From: Methanospirillaceae archaeon
Lineage (GTDB): Archaea; Halobacteriota; Methanomicrobia; Methanomicrobiales; Methanospirillaceae
Direction: 5' to 3'
Assembly (NCBI GenBank): GCA_016926505.1
Contig: JAFGOM010000099.1
Coordinates: 1-34,232, forward strand
DNA: 34,232 bases
Both the position numbers and the translations under genes were made by a program. Positions 1 to 8,705 of this stretch are shown one piece after another. The notes beneath the pieces were generated by a model that made no database searches, was not told where the DNA came from, and saw only the letters and a list, made by a program, of their open reading frames with translations. The stretch's first letter is position 1; each line of letters starts with the position of its first letter.

Positions 1-465
1 AAGACAGAGGTTGTTGCAGGCAAGCAGGTATGATGGGGAGAGGGTGACTGCTTTTCGGTAGTACCTGATTGCAGTATCATAATCGGTCCTGTTTGCATAT
101 GCAGTCCCGAGATTGCAATAAAACGGCGCTGCATGAGGTTTTATGGAAACAGCCCGGGTAATCAGGGGAATGGCCTCTTTCAATTTTCCTTCTGAGATGA
201 GAGCAAGGCCGAGGAGATTCAAAAGATTGGGATCGTCAGGTTTTATGGAAAGTCCGGAGCGGTATGCCTTTTCTGCACCGGTATAATTGCCACAATCCAT
301 CTCTTGCTGCCCGATAACCATCCAAAAGGCAGGGTTTGATGACGGGAGGGGAGCACAATCAGAAGATCCTATCTCTGATCCATGCCAATATATTATCTGC
401 GTACCGATAACCGGAACGATAATGAGAAGAGTGAGAAGGGCGGGGAGGATTGCCGGATGTTTCAT
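1..465 (-). CDS. TPR-repeat protein with N-terminal membrane anchor, partial (runs off window)
   Basis: The reverse strand is open from an ATG at 465 to base 1, exactly 155 codons, with no stop, so the C-terminus lies outside the window. The first 20 or so residues (MKHPAILPALLTLLIIVPV) form a signal peptide or membrane anchor. About 40 residues later come tandem tetratricopeptide repeats with the usual W/LG/A/Y/P spacing, for example GNYTGAEKAYRSGLSIKPDD, then EGKLKEAIPLITRAVSIKP, then TDYDTAIRYYRKAVTLSPS. TPR arrays of this kind are protein-interaction scaffolds; the anchor suggests an extracytoplasmic location. No partner can be named. The gene is divergent from the metallopeptidase at 521, with only about 55 bp between the starts, so the two may share a promoter region. 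Confidence 0.8.
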   Translation of the reverse strand, partial: MKHPAILPALLTLLIIVPVIGTQIIYWHGSEIGSSDCAPLPSSNPAFWMVIGQQEMDCGNYTGAEKAYRSGLSIKPDDPNLLNLLGLALISEGKLKEAIPLITRAVSIKPHAAPFYCNLGTAYANRTDYDTAIRYYRKAVTLSPSYLLACNNLCL

Positions 466-520
466 CTTCTATATGATAATGGATTTGCATTACTAAAACC
501 AGTTACCAGACTACCCGGGA

Positions 521-2272
521 GTGAGCAGAATTTTTGAGATGAACCAGATACCTGAAGTGATGCTCTTTCATCTGAAGAACCGGCAGATAGATATATCGTA
601 CCGGTTGCGTATCAATCCTGCACGGAAGCGTATGGAACTTTTTATCCTGCCAGACGGTTCACTTGAGGCACGGGTTCCTTCGCATACCGCAAAACAGGAT
701 ATTGAAGAATTTATTACTGAACAGGCTGCCTGGATTATTGAGAACAAGGCAAAAGCAGAGAAAGAGGCAGAGAAAAAGGCAGAAAAGAAAAGGACAGAGC
801 GGCCTAGTATTCCTTACGATCCGTCACTTCCCTATAATATCCTCTTCGGACTAGACGGTGAACCGATCCGGTACCTGATTCATGTTAATACAAAAAGAGG
901 AAATATAAAAATTACCTGCAAAGACGGGATGGTTCATGCATCGGTCCCGCCAGATTATCATCTTCCTGAACTCGGGAATTATATCATTGCGAATACCTCG
1001 TGGATACGAACCAGGATAAAAAATGCGAATCCGTACCCTGACAGTCATAAGACTGATACGGTTCATCTCAAAGACGGGCATGAGGCCTTTTACTGGATCT
1101 TTCCTACAACACTCCTTGATACCTATCGTCTTATGGTAAGTGATGCCGGGACTATCCTGGTATTTGTTCCCCGGTGGAGCAGTATAGTAGAAATCAGGGA
1201 GTTTGTTACCGGGGAACTTGATACAAAAACCACCGGGAATGTCCCAAATCCGTCTTTGGAACAGAAATCCGGGGAGCAGATAATGTCCTCATCACAAAGC
1301 CCGGCTACAAAGGGTATCCCATCCCTCTCAACAGGATATACGGTTACCCGGGTTGTGAACCGGACTTGTATCTCATTTATTCTCTTCCCTACCGGGAAAC
1401 TGGAGGTCAGGGTTCCATGGGCATACAACCGGAAGATGGTGAAGAAAAAGATTCGGGAGCAGGAAGCATGGATCCGGGAGACCCGGGAGAGACTGGCTGA
1501 AGCAGTCAGGAAAGATTCTCATATGCAGTTTCAACCCTCTGTTCCGTATCAGATATTCTGCTGTTCCGATGCTCATTCCTTCCAGTACCGGTTACAGATA
1601 AGAACCCGGAGAAAGACGTACTCCTTACAGATTACCCCAGATAAAGAACTGGTGATTCAGTCACCGGTTCAGTATAACATCGAGACGATTGAAGAATTTA
1701 TCTTCTCGAAACAGAGATGGATCGAGAAAAAGCAGGAGTATTTCGATTCGGTTCAGATCGTGGCACAACGGCAGTACATGACGGGAGAGGTGTTTTACTA
1801 CCTTGGAAAGCGGTATCTACTCGATATAAGAGAGGGATTTAAAAATGCCGGTGTCACATTAGAGGAAGACTGTATCATCGTAACCATACCGCCTGACATC
1901 TGCTCTTCTTCTCATCAAGAACCGGTACAAAGACTTGTCACTGAATGGTACCAGAATAAAGCCTCTTTACTGATGCCTGATCTGGTAAACCGGTATTCCC
2001 ATATGATTCAAAAACCAGTCCCGACGATCAGGTTCAATACGGTCAAAAGAAAATGGGGGTCATTTTCATGGAGAAAACATGAGATTATGATTAATATCGC
2101 TCTTTTGATGGCGCCGCTATCTCTTGTCGAGTATGTTGCCGCCCATGAAGTCTGCCATATTGTTCATCAGAACCATTCAGAGAATTTCTGGCGATTGATG
2201 GGTGATATCATGCCCGATTACCAGGAACGAAGAAAGGAACTTAAAAAATGGCAGTATGCATACCACCTGTAA
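521..2272 (+). CDS. YgjP/DUF45-family zinc metallopeptidase with extra repeated N-terminal modules
   Basis: The C-terminal half is a standard YgjP-like (DUF45, COG1451) metallopeptidase: strand-rich segment 354-410, RKWGSFS at 510-516, the zinc motif HEVCH at 542-546 (H542, E543, H546), a third ligand candidate H552 in NHSENFW, and the family tail PDYQERRKELKKW at 565-577. YgjP proteins are usually about 230-250 residues; this one is 583. The extra length is made of copies of the family's small N-terminal module (basic strand, D/TG-LEVRVP hairpin, then EEFI..Q.AWI helix) at about 24-78, 115-168, 272-328 and 354-410, with a worn copy at 184-231. A charged Lys/Glu stretch (76-93) follows the first copy. 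Only the last copy joins a catalytic domain. The start is uncertain: GTG at 521, or ATG at 539 or 560. No signal peptide is visible, so it is probably cytoplasmic. The substrate is unknown. Confidence 0.85.
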   Translation: MSRIFEMNQIPEVMLFHLKNRQIDISYRLRINPARKRMELFILPDGSLEARVPSHTAKQDIEEFITEQAAWIIENKAKAEKEAEKKAEKKRTERPSIPYDPSLPYNILFGLDGEPIRYLIHVNTKRGNIKITCKDGMVHASVPPDYHLPELGNYIIANTSWIRTRIKNANPYPDSHKTDTVHLKDGHEAFYWIFPTTLLDTYRLMVSDAGTILVFVPRWSSIVEIREFVTGELDTKTTGNVPNPSLEQKSGEQIMSSSQSPATKGIPSLSTGYTVTRVVNRTCISFILFPTGKLEVRVPWAYNRKMVKKKIREQEAWIRETRERLAEAVRKDSHMQFQPSVPYQIFCCSDAHSFQYRLQIRTRRKTYSLQITPDKELVIQSPVQYNIETIEEFIFSKQRWIEKKQEYFDSVQIVAQRQYMTGEVFYYLGKRYLLDIREGFKNAGVTLEEDCIIVTIPPDICSSSHQEPVQRLVTEWYQNKASLLMPDLVNRYSHMIQKPVPTIRFNTVKRKWGSFSWRKHEIMINIALLMAPLSLVEYVAAHEVCHIVHQNHSENFWRLMGDIMPDYQERRKELKKWQYAYHL

Positions 2273-2297
2273 TCAGGAAAGGCAGGCATTGCATCAG

Positions 2298-2305
2298 TTT
2301 TTTTT
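2298..2305 (+). terminator. Oligo-T terminator after the YgjP-like gene
   Basis: An uninterrupted run of eight T lies 26 bases after the stop of the metallopeptidase gene. Archaeal RNA polymerase terminates at such T-runs without a hairpin. The convergent DUF2115 gene ends at 2316. Confidence 0.45.
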
Positions 2306-2315
2306 GTTGTGGGAT

Positions 2316-2906
2316 TTATACCCCTTCCATCTGTTTTGCAGGGCAGTAATTACAGATGGAGAAGGGGATATCCTCTTCCTTGTCTCTGAGAGGACAAAAA
2401 TACCCATCCTGCCGTTTTTCTACAATAAATCCTCCCGGAAATGGTGTTCCTTGTGGGTGGCCGGGTTCTTCCATGACAAACATGGCAAAAGCACTGATAA
2501 GGTAATAAAAAAGGGTGTTTACCGGATTTCCGAGATAAAAATCGGTTCCTGAAGCTTCCTCGCTGCTATAGCAGCCGGTCTCTATCATACTGCAGTATGA
2601 TTCATAGGTCTTTTTATCGGTTATCTGATCGGTCATGGTGCGAAACCTGCCTGACCGGTACATCACGAGTAACCGGTGATACATACCAAAGAGTTGTTTG
2701 TCAAAATACGGCCTGATCTTTTCGCGGTAGGGACTCGGGAGTTTATCAGTCTCTCGTTTGATGTTCCCCCCGATTATGGCAAGATCCTGCAGGGAGTACC
2801 GCAGTATCTCTTCTGATATTGCGATTCCGAGTTCCCCTTTCGTTTTTGCAGAACAGAGACGTAAAACTGCCTTTTCTATCCTTTTGTGATTGGTTGGTTT
2901 GCTCAT
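2316..2906 (-). CDS. DUF2115 (UPF0305) family protein
   Basis: This 196-residue protein matches the methanogen-restricted DUF2115 pattern as I recall it: a helical N-terminal part, a GNPVNTLFYYLISAF segment (127-140), a PFPGGF motif (156-160) and a C-terminal cysteine cluster, C171-P, then C185-x2-C188 followed by PA. The three cysteines could bind a metal, but this is not shown for the family. No enzymatic function is established for DUF2115. The gene is monocistronic, convergent with the metallopeptidase and divergent from the isochorismatase-like gene. No signal peptide or membrane segment is seen, so it is probably cytoplasmic. Confidence 0.72.
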   Translation of the reverse strand: MSKPTNHKRIEKAVLRLCSAKTKGELGIAISEEILRYSLQDLAIIGGNIKRETDKLPSPYREKIRPYFDKQLFGMYHRLLVMYRSGRFRTMTDQITDKKTYESYCSMIETGCYSSEEASGTDFYLGNPVNTLFYYLISAFAMFVMEEPGHPQGTPFPGGFIVEKRQDGYFCPLRDKEEDIPFSICNYCPAKQMEGV

Positions 2907-3120
2907 GCAGTCTGTCAGCGAATACGGGTGTTTGTGATTTATTTTCCCAGTACATCTTTGCTGGCAACAGGTATCTCTTTTGGTTTTTAAAAAACAAGTT
3001 TTATCGGATTTTTGTATCTGAAATAAATAAACCGAAAAGGATGCCCGGTTATTATATCAAAAATATCCTCTCTTTCCCATGGCGGTATGGTTATCCGGTC
3101 GTAATGCAGATCGGTTAGGT

Positions 3121-3693
3121 ATGACAAACCCGTGCCTGTGCATCATTGATATGCAGAATGATTTTATCGGACCGGAAGCTCCCCTGCCGATCCCGGGCGC
3201 TCTGGCGGTAATTCCACAGATACAATCGGTGCTTTCTCATTTCAGGGACCAGAAACTGCCGGTGGTTCATATCCAGAGGATTCATCGCAGAGATGGATCT
3301 GATGTGGAACTGACACGTCGGGAACTTTTCCTAAAAACTCCGTTTGCGGTTGAAGAAACAAAGGGTGCAGCAATCATCGATGATCTTGCTCCCCTCCCGG
3401 GGGAGTATCTCATCAGAAAGACACGGATGAGTTCATTTATCGCTACGGATCTGGATATTCTTCTCAGATCGATAGGTATTGATACAATGTATATTACCGG
3501 AATCCAGACCCCGAACTGCATCAGGGCAACCGCTTTTGATGCCCTTGCCTACAATTACCTGCCGGTCCTTGTCAGGGATGCCATCGGTGCACAGACAGAA
3601 GAGGTTCATGAGTCTAACCTGCGGGACATGGCTGCCGTCGGGATGCAGATAATCACGTCAGGAGACGTTGCAGAATGGCTGGGGACCCGGTGA
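3121..3693 (+). CDS. Isochorismatase-like cysteine hydrolase
   Basis: The 190-residue protein carries the catalytic triad of the isochorismatase/nicotinamidase superfamily: D10 in CIIDMQNDF, K100 in LIRKTRMSSF, and the nucleophile C133 in TGIQTPNCIRATAFDA. The cis-peptide region GIQTP precedes the cysteine as is usual. Family members hydrolyse nicotinamide, isochorismate, N-carbamoyl compounds or related amides; the sequence does not single out a substrate, and the metal-binding histidines of true nicotinamidases are not evident. I chose the ATG at 3121, because the domain begins within a few residues of it. An ATG at 3079 would add 14 residues with no domain value. The gene is convergent with the DUF3160 gene, with a short gap between their stops. 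Confidence 0.85.
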   Translation: MTNPCLCIIDMQNDFIGPEAPLPIPGALAVIPQIQSVLSHFRDQKLPVVHIQRIHRRDGSDVELTRRELFLKTPFAVEETKGAAIIDDLAPLPGEYLIRKTRMSSFIATDLDILLRSIGIDTMYITGIQTPNCIRATAFDALAYNYLPVLVRDAIGAQTEEVHESNLRDMAAVGMQIITSGDVAEWLGTR

Positions 3694-3712
3694 TCCCATT
3701 TTGATATTCAGA

Positions 3713-3719
3713 TAAAAAA
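3713..3719 (-). terminator. Oligo-T terminator for the DUF3160 gene
   Basis: On the reverse strand, a run of six T lies directly after the stop codon at 3721-3723. This is a plausible archaeal intrinsic termination signal in the convergent gap with the isochorismatase-like gene. Confidence 0.35.
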
Positions 3720-3720
3720 G

Positions 3721-6009
3721 TTAAAGAGTAAAAGAACTCGTCCACCAGGGTTTTTCTACCGGGGACTCCCGTTGCATCTCCCTCCATGCCTCGTCGGTGA
3801 GACGGTCTGACATGGGCCAGGTAAACTCATAATAGGTCAGTACCGGACCTGCACCGAGGATTATTCTGCCATCAGGAACCGGGTATGCGACGAGGATGAG
3901 ATCAACAAATCCGACTCCTTCTTCCAGTACCCTGCGGGAGTTGGTGTCAGTGTGAACATCTGCTATCATGGTCGTCCAGGTAGTCTTCTCATCCACATCA
4001 CCAAGCAGATCTTTTAATGTATCGCCAAATGTTGCGATAAATTCATAATCGTCTTTTGAGAGTTCACTGTTTGCAAGTTCCCTGACAGAGATGTCAACAA
4101 GACGGGAGAGAACCGCTTCAAGGCGGACCAGCCGATCCTCTGATGACTCATCAAGAACGTCAAGAGAGGAAAGACCGGTGCGGGTCATGGATGTGAGGTA
4201 TAAGAGCCGGTTGTAAAGCTCAGGGTTGGGTTCAACGTACCCCACCACGGGTTTCGTTTCCGGGATGAAAGGAGCACTGGTTGCCCGAAGAGTATAACTC
4301 TGTTTCGCATACAGGATGGTATCGTGTCTGAGTTCTGCCCATGAAGCAAGGGCAGTTGAAAGGCTCTTGTCAAGCCAGGCATCGGTCTGCATAAACGCAG
4401 GGTATCCCTCTTTTGGGTTCTCAAAGAGTGGCATTAAAGAGAAGAGCCAGCCCCAGTAGAGGTTCTTCTGCCACTGTGGATCATCAGGAGACGGCAACTC
4501 CAGGCTCAGATTAGTAACCTGCTGCTGGTAGCGTTCATATTCAGCATTATCAGAGGTTTTTACGTGTTCTGCTGCCCGGTTTGATCCGAGCAATGCCATT
4601 GCATCAAGACCCATGGGAAATCCCCGAAGAGATCCGACGAGTGTGAATGGGGATCCGGTTCCGGTAAATAGTCCGGTATACGGCCCGGTGAGCTCTGAGA
4701 AGATATACGAGTCAGGGATGAACCGCTGTCCCATAAACCGAAATCCCTTTGTTGCCTCGAGGCAGGCATCGGCATCCTCGAGAGTAAATGGCGGATCTAC
4801 GGCACAATCCCCGGTCCCGCCGTAGATCTGCGGGGACGGGAACTGTGCAATTTCAGTCTTTATCTCATGGTACTTCTCTGTGCTCCACTGGTCTGATGCA
4901 AAGGGTCCCTGAAATACCGTTTGCATGGCCTGCCGGTATTCATATGGCCCGAGGTCGTCTGATGTCCCGACAAAGAACGAGGTAGTTTCATAGATACGGT
5001 TCCATCGTTGTAAGAGTTTTGGATCTGCATGGAGCAGGTCTGATATGAGGAGTGCCTGACAGGTCTGGATCTGTGCATCCTCTTCACTCACGATACCGTC
5101 AGGACCGCCTTTTAAGAGAAAACTCATCCTTCCATACCACATCATCGAAAGGAAGTAGTTCTTGAGTTTCTCTGATCCCGTGTAATGGCCCCGGGGAACA
5201 TACTGGGAGTAATCTTCAGAGTAATGAAAGACCGGTGACTCAAAAAACCCTTCATGAGCAGTGATCAGAGACAGTTCCGCATTCACCTCATCCCGAACCA
5301 GGACCGGTATCTCAAACCGGTATTTTTCTTTCTCCTCGATGGTAAAGGATTCAGGTGAATCTGCATCTTCCTCTAAAAGGAACAGATTATCAAGGTTTAT
5401 CTCCTCTTGTATCTGTCCGGGATCCGGCTGCAGAAGTTTCTGGCCGACTGAGAAGAACGCAGCATTTCGTTTTGCCGCTTCTTTCATCTCTCCGGTCTCT
5501 TTCTCGTATGATCGCAGGTTTTTTGTGAGAAGATCGTTACCCAGTGACCAGATCTGATCATAGAGTTCACGTTCCTCGAGATCCCGTAAGGTTTTGTCAA
5601 ACTGGATGTGATAGAGGTGCAGGAGCGTGTCAGAGGTCACAAAGATGGGAATATCATTATTTTTGAGGTTCTGATACGGGGCAGCAATATCCTGTTCATA
5701 GGCATAAAAAGGGTTTGCAACAACGACAGATCCCTGTTTCTGTATCTTTGCAAGGATTTCCGGCGACAGGGAAAGTGCGGATGTCACATTTTTCAGGTTG
5801 GATATGGATCCTGACTGGTATGGAAGCGGTTTATCAGGGACTGATGCTCTCACGTCCATAGGTTCATAGAGGGGAAGCGAACCGGTTATCGTATTCATTT
5901 TTCCCTCCTGTACCGGGGAAGTGTCTGTTCCACAAGCACACCCGGATACGAAGATGATACTTGCAAGAACCAATACTGCGATAATCTGCCTGATTTGTAT
6001 TTCATGCAT
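3721..6009 (-). CDS. DUF3160 family secreted lipoprotein
   Basis: This 762-residue protein starts with a lipoprotein-type signal peptide: hydrophobic residues 8-20 followed by VSGC with C24 as the lipidation candidate, then a Thr/Ser/Gly linker. The body matches the DUF3160 family, including the hallmark FVTSDTLLHLYHIQFDKTL near residue 125. The protein is otherwise globular, with many aromatic residues and no further membrane segment, so it should sit on the outer face of the membrane. DUF3160 has no known activity. The start is supported by context: no Shine-Dalgarno sequence precedes the ATG at 6009, but a TATA-like element lies about 26 bases upstream, as expected for a leaderless mRNA. 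It is a single-gene unit. Confidence 0.8.
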   Translation of the reverse strand: MHEIQIRQIIAVLVLASIIFVSGCACGTDTSPVQEGKMNTITGSLPLYEPMDVRASVPDKPLPYQSGSISNLKNVTSALSLSPEILAKIQKQGSVVVANPFYAYEQDIAAPYQNLKNNDIPIFVTSDTLLHLYHIQFDKTLRDLEERELYDQIWSLGNDLLTKNLRSYEKETGEMKEAAKRNAAFFSVGQKLLQPDPGQIQEEINLDNLFLLEEDADSPESFTIEEKEKYRFEIPVLVRDEVNAELSLITAHEGFFESPVFHYSEDYSQYVPRGHYTGSEKLKNYFLSMMWYGRMSFLLKGGPDGIVSEEDAQIQTCQALLISDLLHADPKLLQRWNRIYETTSFFVGTSDDLGPYEYRQAMQTVFQGPFASDQWSTEKYHEIKTEIAQFPSPQIYGGTGDCAVDPPFTLEDADACLEATKGFRFMGQRFIPDSYIFSELTGPYTGLFTGTGSPFTLVGSLRGFPMGLDAMALLGSNRAAEHVKTSDNAEYERYQQQVTNLSLELPSPDDPQWQKNLYWGWLFSLMPLFENPKEGYPAFMQTDAWLDKSLSTALASWAELRHDTILYAKQSYTLRATSAPFIPETKPVVGYVEPNPELYNRLLYLTSMTRTGLSSLDVLDESSEDRLVRLEAVLSRLVDISVRELANSELSKDDYEFIATFGDTLKDLLGDVDEKTTWTTMIADVHTDTNSRRVLEEGVGFVDLILVAYPVPDGRIILGAGPVLTYYEFTWPMSDRLTDEAWREMQRESPVEKPWWTSSFTL

Positions 6010-6030
6010 GGAGGAGTATTAGTTGGAGAT

Positions 6031-6040
6031 AATAAATATT
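6031..6040 (-). promoter_or_regulatory. TATA-like promoter element of the DUF3160 gene (leaderless)
   Basis: On the reverse strand the element reads AATATTTATT and is centred about 26 bases upstream of the ATG at 6009. That is the usual TATA-to-start distance in archaea, so transcription would begin at or next to the start codon. This agrees with the lack of a ribosome binding site. Confidence 0.45.
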
Positions 6041-6145
6041 CTCTCCCGGGATCTGAAATCATGAGAAAACCCGTCTGACAGACTTTTTATCCCTGGGAAA
6101 ATCAATTTTCCAGATAAAAGATAGCCAGTGCTTCTATAAAGGATA

Positions 6146-6340
6146 TCAGGATATGGAGTCATCAATTCTCAAGGCCTTGCGATTTGGTTTTTCTGCACGC
6201 ATTTCACGCTTGTACTCATTCTTGAGCCGATATGCCATTGATTGTTTGAACTCAATGAAAATATGTACCCTGTCGATAATACCCTGGTGACGGGGGCTGT
6301 AACCCGGCAGAAGAACTGAGAGAAGGATATGCCAAACATC
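6146..6340 (-). pseudogene. Possible remnant of an unrecognised gene
   Basis: On the reverse strand a frame is open from about 6382 to a TGA at 6146-6148. It encodes peptides that look like real protein, for example LLPGYSPRHQGIIDRVHIFI and then KQSMAYRLKNEYKREMRAEK. There is no ATG near its beginning and it overlaps the start of the DUF1622 gene, so it looks like the 3' end of a lost gene. I do not recognise the family. A chance open frame remains possible. Confidence 0.3.
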
Positions 6341-6377
6341 ATTTGCCTTATATGATGAATAAGTGTATGGAGTATGT

Positions 6378-6749
6378 ATGTTTCATCCAGCAGATAGTGT
6401 CATCATTACCGGGATAGAGACTGCATCAGTAACCATTGAGGTCCTGGCAGTAATTATTATATTCGGGGCGGTTATCTTTGGAACGTGCCAGTATATCTGG
6501 GCAACGTTCGTAACCAGATCTGATACCTCTATTCGGTACTCGCGATATAAGCAGGGTCTTGGAAAATCGCTTCTTTTAGGTCTGGAAATTCTCGTTGCTG
6601 CTGATGTTATCAGGACTGTGGCCCTTGAACAGACGATCGAGAGTATCATCTCGTTGGGCATACTGGTTCTTGTCAGAACATTTCTCTCCTGGGCACTGGT
6701 CGTTGAGATCGAAGGCACATGGCCCTGGCGTATGCATTCTGATGAATGA
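6378..6749 (+). CDS. DUF1622 family integral membrane protein
   Basis: The 123-residue protein has hydrophobic segments at about 18-38, 66-82 and 90-110. It carries the DUF1622 signature: a basic loop ending KQGLGKSLLLGLEILVAADV (58-77), a second motif VLVRTFLSWALVVEIEG (97-113) and a WPW tail. No function is known for DUF1622. I placed the start at ATG 6378, which has GGAG five bases upstream (6369-6372). The alternative GTG at 6363 has no such signal. It stands alone between a degraded segment and a broken TPR gene. Confidence 0.75.
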   Translation: MFHPADSVIITGIETASVTIEVLAVIIIFGAVIFGTCQYIWATFVTRSDTSIRYSRYKQGLGKSLLLGLEILVAADVIRTVALEQTIESIISLGILVLVRTFLSWALVVEIEGTWPWRMHSDE

Positions 6750-6935
6750 TACCGTCCTATCGTCTCTTTTTTTGGTTTTATCGCTAGAAACTCGGAGTAA
6801 ATGTTATCTGGCTTTTGGGATACGAGCGGTATCACCGGAATTATTATTTTGTTTAATTATACCGCAAATCATGTATCGTGAAGTGAAAACTATTTCATGC
6901 AGGGTTTCATCATCTCGGAGTGATAATCACCTCTT

Positions 6936-7950
6936 ATGAACAGACTATCTGTGTTCCTTCTTTCGCACTGGGAGTACTGATCCTTGCGAACGTGGTATGT
7001 GCGGATTCAAATGAACTTATCAATCAGGCCCTTGAAATGGTATGGAATGGCGATTATGAGCAGGCGCTTGAGATATATGACAAGGCAATTGATGCGGCAA
7101 AAACAGAGGAAGTAAAAACGGTAGACATTTACTATCCTTTATACGAGGCATATCTACGAAAAGCCCAGTGTTTATATGATTTAGAACGATATGAGGAGTT
7201 TAACGCAATTTATGACCTGTTACTGGATGATTGTCCTGAGGAGGTTATGAGTTCTTATTCATTATGGACTAAAAAAGGGGAGGTTTTATTTAAACTGGGA
7301 AGATTGAGGAAGCAGTTGATGCATTGGAAAATAGTATCGAGGCACGAGAGGGTCATTCGGATATAACGCCTAATCAATATTGTTTGATAGGGCTGGCTTT
7401 ATCAGAGTTAGGAAGATATGAAGAAGTGGTTATCGCTTTTGATTCCGCTCTTGAGAATAGATGGAATGATCAATGGTTTGATGAAGATCTGAGGGGAGCC
7501 AGAGAGAAAGCAGTCGCTGCATTAGAGGAACACGAAGTTGCATATGAGCAGGAAGAGCATGAGGCAGCAGCCGAAGCTCAGCCAAAACCAGCCCTTGAAT
7601 CTGATGGATTCCCACAACCCCCGCCTGACGGTTGCAATGATTTTGGATGTGACTGCAGCAATTATGCAACGAAATGTCAGAATTTGTATTATTATGTATA
7701 CCCTGCTGACGTAACGCGGACGCTGGTTCAAAAACAAGGCAGTGCTGCAGATAAAAAATATCGTCATTCGTGCTGCAGCGGTTTTGAGACAGATCCTCAC
7801 TTTGATAATCCCGATGAGGAGGAAGAACCAGCAGTATCTCCTGATAAAAAAACATCAATAGGTTATACTGATTATACCGGGCCTTGTGTAAATCTGGACG
7901 GGGATTGGGTAGACTGTAATACCGGTGAGATTAAACCAGATGACAGGTAG
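6936..7950 (+). pseudogene. Secreted TPR/Cys-rich protein gene split by two frameshifts
   Basis: Three frames read on from one another. An ATG at 6936, after GGAGTGA (6917-6923), begins MNRLSVFLLS. One missing base near 6966 moves this into the frame reading ALGVLILANVVCADS, which completes a signal peptide. That frame carries TPR-like helices (GDYEQALEIYDKAID, then KKGEVLFKLGR) up to about 7306, where a second missing base moves it into the frame IEEAVDALENSIEAREG, which continues to the TAG at 7948. The last third has a Glu-rich linker, a Pro-rich stretch and a Cys-rich module (DGCNDFGCDCSNYATKC, then HSCCSGF), ending with a TGPCVNLDGDWVDC motif. Both breaks are consistent with a doublet reduced to one base (GG to G, AA to A). 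Intact, it would be an exported protein of about 338 residues. It is either decaying or an assembly error. Confidence 0.7.
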
Positions 7951-8086
7951 TAATCAATAAAAATAAATTTTTTGGGTTAGGGATGAGGTAGATCGTTTTA
8001 CCCATGATTAGTTACCCCGGCGATAACCATGCATCAGGTCTTATTGATGTAATGAAGGAGACTGTATACATCCTTGTATCAACATC

Positions 8087-8235
8087 AGAGAAGCCTTCTT
8101 AGTATCATGATACAAACCTGTATTACAGATGGTATCTCATTTCCCGGTTGTCCTGGTACACGGGTGGCGTTCGGGCCCCTGGATCTTTAACCGTTTACGG
8201 GAACGGCTATAAGCATCAGGAATACAAACTTACCT
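8087..8235 (+). pseudogene. Truncated duplicate of the 5' end of the downstream lipase gene
   Basis: This segment is clearly similar to 10729-10885, covering the leader (agagaagccttctt) and the first 27 codons of the alpha/beta hydrolase gene at 10770. Its own frame, from ATG 8129, encodes MVSHFPVVLVHGWRSGPWIF and continues NRLRERL, then meets a TAA at 8210-8212. The similarity fades around 8235. It contains the oxyanion HGW motif but no catalytic serine, so it cannot be functional. It marks one edge of the rearranged island. The flanks 7951-8086 and 8236-8312 hold nothing else that I can identify. Confidence 0.8.
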
Positions 8236-8312
8236 ATGATCAACGGGAATTATCTTTTTGCATAAGGCAAATCGTGCAACAGCCACTTAAAACGGAATAA
8301 TAGAAAAAAATC

Positions 8313-8705
8313 TTATCCCTGGAGATTATTGAACTGTTCTGATGACCATTCTAAAATTATATTCATCAGTTCAATTGCTTCCTCGATATTAATAATCTCA
8401 TCATGAATGCCTCCATATCTTCCAATAACTGCATAGGGAGTCAATAATGCAAGAGTTTCAATGGATACAGGTAGATCAATTTTCAATTCCTCTAATTGAT
8501 AGGCACATTCTGAAAGATCGTGAGTCCTCCTTAATGGCTGTTTGTGTAAGATGAGAATCGCTTTTAATGCCTTTTCAATTGATTGTTGTGCATGAAAACA
8601 GATAATATGAGGTGGTAACTCTTTGTGATGAGATAATATGATACAGGCATCCTGATCGGCATGAGCCAATTCTAATAGGCGTTCAGCTTCCTGTAACAGC
8701 TTCAT
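8313..8705 (-). CDS. HEPN-domain protein, probable toxin of an MNT-HEPN module
   Basis: The 130-residue helical protein fits the HEPN family (PF05168 type): FHAQQSIEKALKAILI at 37-52, RRTHDLSECA at 59-68, and LTPYAVIGRYGG at 88-99. R96 to H101 forms the R-x4-H motif that in active HEPN proteins is the ribonuclease site, so the toxin looks catalytically competent. In known MNT-HEPN pairs the HEPN protein is the RNase toxin and the nucleotidyltransferase neutralises it by adding AMP; by analogy this is inferred here. Its start lies inside the 3' end of the nucleotidyltransferase gene (23-base overlap), which indicates coupled translation with the antitoxin first. Confidence 0.85.
   Translation of the reverse strand: MKLLQEAERLLELAHADQDACIILSHHKELPPHIICFHAQQSIEKALKAILILHKQPLRRTHDLSECAYQLEELKIDLPVSIETLALLTPYAVIGRYGGIHDEIINIEEAIELMNIILEWSSEQFNNLQG

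Noticed and set aside
287-496. 69-codon forward frame at the left edge
   Set aside because: It is the shadow of the reverse-strand TPR gene (1-465), which has a clear repeat pattern and signal peptide.
3079-3120. Upstream ATG start for the isochorismatase-like gene
   Set aside because: It would add 14 residues outside the fold; the ATG at 3121 fits the family start better.
6383-6835. 150-codon reverse frame
   Set aside because: It lies opposite the DUF1622 gene, which has a recognisable family pattern and a ribosome binding site.
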